Source of the DNA: JAJXZJ01 sp050012855 | GTDB taxonomy: Bacteria; Verrucomicrobiota; Verrucomicrobiia; Limisphaerales; J093 | Length of the DNA stretch: 64,000 nucleotides | Assembly: GCA_050012855.1 (NCBI GenBank) | Contig: JBEKGJ010000004.1 | Location: 62,001-126,000, forward strand | Direction: 5' to 3' | Shown here: positions 58,706 to 64,000 of the stretch, piece by piece | Numbering within the stretch: position 1 is the first letter of the stretch | Layout of the letters: each line of letters opens with the position of its first letter | The notes under the pieces: model-generated | Databases searched by the model: none | Told to the model about the DNA's origin: nothing | The model's input: only the letters and a program-made list of their open reading frames with translations | Position numbers and translations under genes: made by a program

Positions 58706-60559
58706 ATGATCGCGTTCCTCGCCAAAGTCTGGGGGCTGGCCCGGCCGTATCGGTTGCGGCTGTTCCTGGGTGTCCTCACGGGTGTGATCAGCGGTTTGAT
58801 CGAACCGCTGATGATCGCGACGGTGACGCTGGTGTACGGCCTGATCTTCCCGACGGCCAACGCCCCGGCGCTCAGCACCCAGTTTGCGGGCGCGATGCAG
58901 CGGGCTCCGGCGTTCGCCCAGGGCTGGTTGGAATTCATGCACGGCTGGCTGCAATCCGCCGAGGTTTCGCTGGCGAGCGGAGTGCGCCAACACCCGGCGG
59001 CGCTCGTCGGCCTGGTGGGGCTCATCCCGGCGGTGATGTTTCTCCGCGGGCTGTTCTCCTACCTGAACATCTATCTGCTGCAATGGGCGGCGGTGCGCGC
59101 GATCACCGACCTGCGGGTCCGCCTCTTCACCCACCTGTTGAACCTGTCCGCCAGCTTCTTCAGCCGCACCAGTAGTGGCGAACTGATGTCGCGCATGATG
59201 AGCGACACGCAGGCCCTGCAGAACGTCATCAGCAGCGCCACCGCGGTGATCGTCAAGGACCCCGTCACGCTCGTCAGCCTGCTGGCCTACCTGCTGTGGC
59301 AGCAACCATCGCTGACGCTGCTCTCGCTGGCCATGCTGCCCGTCTGCATGGTGCCGATCGTCATCTACAGCCGCAAGGTCCGGCAGGCCAGCCGGGCGCT
59401 GCAAACGCACACCGCGGAATTGACCGGGGTGGTGGGGGAAGCCTTCACGGGCAATCGGATCATCAAGGCCTACAACCTGGAGGACACCGTCACGGGCCAG
59501 TTCCGGGACACGGCCAAAAAGTTTATCGGGCATTACATGCGGATCATTCGGTCCTCCGAGGCGCCGGGGCCGTTGCTGGAGTTCTTCGGAGCGGTGGGCG
59601 TGGCGCTCGTGTTTCTTTATCTCCTGCTGCACGGGCGCACGCTGCCAAACTCGACTGGCTTCCTGACGGTGATCATTTCGATCTTCGCGATGTACCGGCC
59701 GTTGAAGAACCTGACCCGGCTGCACAACAACCTGGAGCAGGCGCGGGCGGCCAGCGAGCGGGTTTTCGAGCTGCTGGCCATGCATAGTACGATCCCCGAG
59801 CCGGCGCACCCGCAGGAATTGCGCGCCGCGGGGGCGGACATCCAGTTTGACGGGGTGGATTTCGCCTACGGCGGGACGCCGGTGCTGCACAACATCAAGC
59901 TGACGATCCCGGCCGGCCAGGTGGTGGCGCTGGTCGGCCCCAGCGGTTCCGGCAAGACGACACTGACCAACCTCCTGCTCCGCTTCTACGATCCGCAAGC
60001 GGGCGCCGTGCGGATTGGCGGTCGCGACCTGCGCGAGGTTTCCACCCGACAACTCCGCGGCCAAATCGCCGTGGTGACGCAGGAGACGGTGCTGTTCAAC
60101 GACACCATCGGGCGCAACATCGAACTGGGACGCCCCGGGTCAGGCGAGGAAGCGGTGCGGGAGGCTGCCCGGCACGCCCACGCGGAGGATTTCATCCTCG
60201 AGAAACCGGGCGGTTTCGCGGCGGTGATTGGCGAGAAGGGCGTGCTGCTGTCGGGGGGGCAGCGACAGCGGATCGCCATCGCGCGGGCCCTGCTGCGGGA
60301 CGCGCCGATCCTGATCCTCGACGAGGCGACCAGTTCCCTGGACACCGACTCGGAGCGGGCGGTGCAGGCCGCGCTGGAAACTTTGATGCGAGGCCGCACG
60401 ACGATCTGCATTGCGCACCGGCTTTCGACCATCCAGAACGCCAATTTGATCGTGGTGCTGGACGGGGGACGCATCGTCGAAACCGGGACGCACGCGGAAC
60501 TGCTGGAACGTGACGGCGTTTACCGGCGTCTCCACGAACTGCAGTTCCGGACGGCCTAA
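58706..60559 (+). CDS. msbA: ABC transporter ATPase/permease, MsbA-like
   Basis: 617 residues. Six helices over residues ~1-320 (MIAFLAKVWGLARPYRLRLF...) in the type I exporter fold, followed by the ATPase. Walker A GPSGSGKTT, Q-loop VVTQETVLF, signature LSGGQRQR, Walker B ILILDEATS and the H-loop in CIAHRLST are intact. It should flip lipid A-core or a lipid-linked oligosaccharide. The loop between helices 1 and 2 is longer than usual (about residues 45-110). The frame upstream of 58706 is non-coding. Gene order with GT9 genes fits LPS export. Confidence 0.93.
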   Translation: MIAFLAKVWGLARPYRLRLFLGVLTGVISGLIEPLMIATVTLVYGLIFPTANAPALSTQFAGAMQRAPAFAQGWLEFMHGWLQSAEVSLASGVRQHPAALVGLVGLIPAVMFLRGLFSYLNIYLLQWAAVRAITDLRVRLFTHLLNLSASFFSRTSSGELMSRMMSDTQALQNVISSATAVIVKDPVTLVSLLAYLLWQQPSLTLLSLAMLPVCMVPIVIYSRKVRQASRALQTHTAELTGVVGEAFTGNRIIKAYNLEDTVTGQFRDTAKKFIGHYMRIIRSSEAPGPLLEFFGAVGVALVFLYLLLHGRTLPNSTGFLTVIISIFAMYRPLKNLTRLHNNLEQARAASERVFELLAMHSTIPEPAHPQELRAAGADIQFDGVDFAYGGTPVLHNIKLTIPAGQVVALVGPSGSGKTTLTNLLLRFYDPQAGAVRIGGRDLREVSTRQLRGQIAVVTQETVLFNDTIGRNIELGRPGSGEEAVREAARHAHAEDFILEKPGGFAAVIGEKGVLLSGGQRQRIAIARALLRDAPILILDEATSSLDTDSERAVQAALETLMRGRTTICIAHRLSTIQNANLIVVLDGGRIVETGTHAELLERDGVYRRLHELQFRTA

Positions 60560-60585
60560 CCGGGCGCGCCCAGGCACGTCGGAAC

Positions 60586-62466
60586 TTACTTGCCCGGCCG
60601 GGCCGCCTGCTCGGCGAGATGCCGGTTGGCGATGGCCAGGTACTTAACTATGATGGCGCTGTCGTACCACCGGATCTTCATGGCGCGTTCGAGATGCTGC
60701 CTGGCCTCGGCGTAATGTTCCGCCTGGATCTCGTGCCAGCCGCGCATCATCGGCACGTAGTAACTGTTGGGATCGAGTTGTTCCGCCTGCTTGAAATAGG
60801 TCGCCGCCTGCTCATGCTCACCGAGCCAATCCAGACACATCCCGTAATGGATGAAATTGTAGCTTTCCCACGGGTTGAGACGCATGCCCAGTTCGAACCA
60901 CTTCATCGCCGCCAGCGCCTGTTCGCGCCAGTTGTCGTTTCCTTCCCAGCTCACGAGCCGGTGGATTTCACCGAGCTTCTGGACCGTCTCGGCGTTGGCC
61001 GGCTCCACTTCGTGGGCCTGGCGCAGCAGCGCATACTGTTGATCGGCGGTGGATGCCCATTCGGCCCGGATCAGGAGACGGCCCTCTTCAAATTGGCGCA
61101 GCCCGGAGGCGGACAGAAAGACCACCGCCGGCAGAGCCAGCGCCGTCACGGCGAACCGGCCGGGCCAGTGCGGCGTCACCCAGTACCTGCCGGTGGTGAA
61201 GCGCAGGTGGCTGGTCAAACTGGCGGCCAGCACGGTGGCGAGGATCGCGTTGGCCGGAACGTGCAGGTTGAAATCCACCACCGAGTGAACGGCCAGCGCC
61301 AACAGCGCGATGCTCGCCCCGAGCACCAGCGCCGCGCGGTCGCTCCGCCGGGTGCTCAGGTCCCCCTGCTCCCGCTGGACGTACTTCCAGGTTTTGACCG
61401 TGCCCGCCGCCAGGCAGACCAGCGCACCGGCGAGGATCACCGCACCCGCCGTGCCCCAGTCCGCCACCGCGTTCAAGTAGTCGTTATGCACCCAATAAGG
61501 GCGGGATTGCACGGTCGTTGGCCGGTAGGCCGGGAACCGCACATCGAACTGTCCCGGCCCCACCCCCAACCAGACGTGATCCAGCCACATGTGCGTCGCG
61601 GCGGTCCAGAGATAGGACCGGACGCGGACATTATCCGCCGCGAAGTCGGTGAACATGTTTTGAAACCGCTTCTGGGCATGCCTTTCTTGAACGATGAACA
61701 GAGCCGAAGCCATGGCCATGACCAGGAGTAAAATCAGCACCGGTTTGCGATAATCTCGATAACGCAAAAGCCAGCCCGCCATGACCAGGAGCGCCGCGCC
61801 CGTGGCGACATAGCCGCCCCGCGAGAGGGACACCCCGATGCCGGCCAGCAAGACAGCCGCGATGTAGGCATGGAACACCCGGCCCACGGCCCTGGCCTTG
61901 CTCACCAGGAGGCCGGCGAGCGCCAACGGGAGGAGCATCTCCAGAAAACCAGCAAGGTGGTCCGGGCAAATGTAGGTGCCGGAACCGCGATGGTTGTATT
62001 GGGGGGGCCGCACGAACCACCAGACCTTGTTCGATCCGGCCAGGTATTGGTACACCGCATAGATCGAGATCGCCATGCCCAGTGCCAGCAACGCCCAAGT
62101 CAGTATCCGCGTCGTCTCCTGGCGGTGCAGATTATTGAGGACGATGAAAAACAACCACGCATAAACCAGCACACGGATCAACTCCAGCCGGGCGACGTAT
62201 TCCACGTCCGCCTGCCGGTACCGCACAATGGCGTAGATCACGAAGGCGACCACCGCCCAGCAGACCGGCGGCCATTGCAGCCGGTGACTGGGGTTGATCC
62301 AGAACCGCGCCACCCACAGGCCGATGCCCAGCACCGTCAGCCCCTGCAACACCGCGAAATCCTGCCCACGCACCGCGCCGGTGGCCAACGGCCCGAAAAC
62401 AAGGACGGTCAGCACGACGGCGAGGAGTCCGCGCTCACACGATTGGTCGAGAAGTTCCCGGTCCAT
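60586..62466 (-). CDS. O-antigen ligase/polymerase (Wzy_C) with C-terminal TPR repeats
   Basis: 626 residues. Twelve or so membrane helices, a periplasmic loop with RGSGTYICPDHLAGFLEMLLP and the conserved ISLSRGG-like SLSRGGYVATGAA and VGPGQFDVRFPAYRP...VHNDYLNAVADWG, characteristic of the Wzy_C/WaaL family. From about residue 460 there are TPR-like repeats (QQYALLRQAHEVEPANAETVQKLGEIH, ALAAMKWFELGMRLNPWESYNFIHYGMCLDWLGEHEQAATYFKQAEQLDPNSYYVP). It attaches or polymerises O-antigen on the periplasmic side. Convergent with msbA with a 26-bp gap. Confidence 0.9.
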   Translation of the reverse strand: MDRELLDQSCERGLLAVVLTVLVFGPLATGAVRGQDFAVLQGLTVLGIGLWVARFWINPSHRLQWPPVCWAVVAFVIYAIVRYRQADVEYVARLELIRVLVYAWLFFIVLNNLHRQETTRILTWALLALGMAISIYAVYQYLAGSNKVWWFVRPPQYNHRGSGTYICPDHLAGFLEMLLPLALAGLLVSKARAVGRVFHAYIAAVLLAGIGVSLSRGGYVATGAALLVMAGWLLRYRDYRKPVLILLLVMAMASALFIVQERHAQKRFQNMFTDFAADNVRVRSYLWTAATHMWLDHVWLGVGPGQFDVRFPAYRPTTVQSRPYWVHNDYLNAVADWGTAGAVILAGALVCLAAGTVKTWKYVQREQGDLSTRRSDRAALVLGASIALLALAVHSVVDFNLHVPANAILATVLAASLTSHLRFTTGRYWVTPHWPGRFAVTALALPAVVFLSASGLRQFEEGRLLIRAEWASTADQQYALLRQAHEVEPANAETVQKLGEIHRLVSWEGNDNWREQALAAMKWFELGMRLNPWESYNFIHYGMCLDWLGEHEQAATYFKQAEQLDPNSYYVPMMRGWHEIQAEHYAEARQHLERAMKIRWYDSAIIVKYLAIANRHLAEQAARPGK

Positions 62467-62619
62467 GTTTCGCGCGAGCGTAGGCGAATTCGCACCCGGC
62501 GGTCACGCGAATTTGTCGGTCGGGCCGGTTCCCGTTCGACCGGCCGTCGGTACCGCGCACCCCACGGAGGCAACTGCCCGGGCAGCCGCCCGCTGAAGGC
62601 GCGCTTCGCGCCGGTGGTT

Positions 62620-63516
62620 TCAGTCCGCGGGCTGCAGCACCCGCAACGCCAGCGGCAGCACGCTAAAACGCACCGGCAGCATGCCGACATTGTCGCCGTC
62701 CAGTTCGAAGGGCAGCCCGGTGTCGCTGGTCATTTCAACCTGGCTGGCCCGGAAGCAGGTTTGATTGGCCGGCACGGGGAACCGCCGCCAGAGCCAGTTC
62801 CAGCCGAACCGCAGCAAAGTGCCCCAGCCCGCCCGCGGAAACACCCGGACATCAAGCTGGCTGTCGCGCAGGCTGGCCTGCGGAAACATCGGGATTTCGC
62901 CCCCGTAAAAGCGGCCGTTGCCGATCAGCACCAGTTCCCCCCAGGCAGAATGTCCGCCACCGCTGACCCGTACCCGCGAGGGCCTTTCCCGTAACGCCCG
63001 CAGCCCGGCTACTACATAAGCCAGCCAGCCGATGCGCTTCTTCCACTCCCAATCCACGCCCGCGATGGCGCGCGAATCCAGTCCGGCGCCGGCAAGCTGC
63101 GTGAAAAAGCGCCGGCGCTCGCCCGCGGCGTCGTGGAACTCGGCGAACGGCAGATCCACCCGGGTTTCCCGGCCTTGCAGGACCGTCTCCCAGGCCCCGT
63201 CAAGGTTCAGCGGCAGAGCCAGTTCGCGGGCAAAGACATTGATCGTGCCCAGCGGAAGGATGCCCAGCCGGCAGCGCGCCAGCCCCTCGGCCGCCTGCGC
63301 CAGCCCGGTCACGACCTCGCTGACCGTGCCGTCGCCACCCGCGGCGACCACCGTGTCAAAACCCTCGTTCACCGCCTCGGTCGCCAGGAAAGTGCCCGCT
63401 CCCGGGCCCGTTGTCGGCTTGAACGCGCACGCGCCGGTCAAGCGATCCAGCCGGGCGCGAAACCGCCGCGCCTGGTTGCCGCGGGCCGTTGGATTGAAGA
63501 TGACGCAGATGCGCAT
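62620..63516 (-). CDS. Diacylglycerol kinase catalytic-domain protein
   Basis: 298 residues. VIFNPTARGNQARRF, VVAAGGDGTVSEVVTGL (GGDGT site), LGILPLGTINVFARELAL and, near the C-terminus, ELDGDNVG. Members phosphorylate diacylglycerol or related lipids (YegS/DgkB). It may recycle the diacylglycerol made in glycan or lipid reactions of the envelope. Not overlapping with neighbours; a 153-bp gap separates it from the O-antigen gene. Confidence 0.9.
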   Translation of the reverse strand: MRICVIFNPTARGNQARRFRARLDRLTGACAFKPTTGPGAGTFLATEAVNEGFDTVVAAGGDGTVSEVVTGLAQAAEGLARCRLGILPLGTINVFARELALPLNLDGAWETVLQGRETRVDLPFAEFHDAAGERRRFFTQLAGAGLDSRAIAGVDWEWKKRIGWLAYVVAGLRALRERPSRVRVSGGGHSAWGELVLIGNGRFYGGEIPMFPQASLRDSQLDVRVFPRAGWGTLLRFGWNWLWRRFPVPANQTCFRASQVEMTSDTGLPFELDGDNVGMLPVRFSVLPLALRVLQPAD

Positions 63517-63572
63517 TCGCCACTCCAGCCTACGGCCCCAGCGGTCGGCCGTCGAGGCTGGCCGGCGGGGGA

Positions 63573-64000
63573 TCAGACCTCCGCCGTTTCACCGGGGCCC
63601 GGCACGAGAAGGCGCAACCGCGGGCGGCGTTCCCGGAGGGCCGCTTCAAACCACGCGCGCGCGGCCGGATCTCCGTGCCCCAGCACCACCGTCCGCGGGG
63701 CGACGGCTTCGACAAACTCGAGCAAATCCTCGCGGTTGGCGTGAGCGGTGAGGTCGAACTGAGCCACCTCGCACACCCGCGTCACCGTTCCCGCGCTGGC
63801 GCTGAACCGGAACGGAACGCCGGGCTGCGACGCCTTGAGCCGTCCACCCGGCGTGTCCGGATCGGCATAGCCAACGAAGAAGATCGCGTGCCGCGCATCG
63901 CCAAAGAGCCGCAAGGCCAGGTCGTGCGCCGCGGTGTGCTCGCTCATCATGCCCGCGGTGAGCACGAGAATCCGCCCGCCGCCCAGCTTCATGGTTTCAA
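63573..64000 (-). CDS. MBL-fold/beta-CASP hydrolase, 5' part outside the window
   Basis: The reading frame is open through the window's right edge, so the N-terminal metallo-beta-lactamase core is missing. The visible ~142 residues have LGGGRILVLTAGMMSEHTAAHDLAL, AIFFVGYADPDTPGGRL, VCEVAQFDLTAHANREDLLEFVEAVAPRTVVLGHGDPAARAWFEAAL. This is the C-terminal half of a beta-CASP/RMMBL nuclease (RNase J or CPSF-73-like): Ser/Thr-rich TAGMMSEH, GYADPDTPG, and the H-A-x-x-E/HGD zinc motifs. Function is RNA or DNA hydrolysis; the ATG at 63992 is probably internal. Confidence 0.8.
   Translation of the reverse strand, partial: ETMKLGGGRILVLTAGMMSEHTAAHDLALRLFGDARHAIFFVGYADPDTPGGRLKASQPGVPFRFSASAGTVTRVCEVAQFDLTAHANREDLLEFVEAVAPRTVVLGHGDPAARAWFEAALRERRPRLRLLVPGPGETAEV

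Noticed and set aside
60619..61731. 370-codon plus-strand ORF
   Set aside because: Antisense to the O-antigen ligase gene; the sense frame has Wzy_C and TPR signatures.

Overview
The window is high-GC DNA from a free-living Gram-negative bacterium. Several features point to Verrucomicrobiota, most likely the Limisphaerales/Pedosphaera side. These are a type II pseudopilin-like protein ending in a FADGH motif, Tat-secreted sugar-isomerase-like proteins, a DUF4254 gene in an LPS cluster, a giant secreted protein of Ig, MBG and repeat modules, and intergenic DNA packed with short-period repeats. The phylum is inferred from gene content; there is no rRNA or universal marker gene here.

Left part (1-21240), mostly housekeeping. 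It opens inside a giant secreted C10-type peptidase. Next come a Mn-type superoxide dismutase with a clear terminator, an NtrB-like histidine kinase converging on a Nif3-family gene, arginine decarboxylase (speA), a membrane protein and a left-handed beta-helix protein. A GH27 alpha-galactosidase diverges from a Crp/Fnr regulator across a perfect FNR box. These are followed by a minus-strand set (membrane protein, winged-helix regulator, gamma carbonic anhydrase) behind a palindromic operator, then an MBL hydrolase, a HAD phosphatase, an FmdB zinc ribbon and a YdcF protein.

Accessory part (21240-29620). It holds a 332-bp tandem repeat and the wreck of a large NTPase-type gene with hairpin DNA in place of its middle. 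A lower-GC two-gene module follows (Sll1717-type STAND-like P-loop ATPase plus winged-helix partner), then an ORF6N gene running into repeats. A GH29 fucosidase sits between copies of a ~189-bp hairpin repeat. The ATPase pair is the best candidate here for an undescribed system.

Energy and metal part (29620-44098). Two Tat-exported proteins precede an eight-gene plus-strand respiratory operon: heme O synthase, caa3-type oxidase subunits II, I and III, CtaG, a small membrane protein, Rieske protein, and cytochrome b fused to cytochrome c. Haem c domains are fused to both complexes, so electrons may pass from quinol to oxygen without a free cytochrome c. On the minus strand are an SDR and a Zn/Mn-type uptake set (small membrane protein, outer-membrane porin-like protein, binding protein, permease) with no ATPase gene.

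Cell-surface polysaccharide part (44150-63516). It contains a pseudopilin, a polysaccharide deacetylase, rfbD and rfbC, a series of overlapping glycosyltransferases and an FkbM methyltransferase. A DUF4254 protein, three GT9 heptosyltransferase-like proteins, an MsbA-like exporter and an O-antigen ligase/polymerase-TPR fusion complete it. A diacylglycerol-kinase family gene and a truncated MBL/beta-CASP gene end the window.
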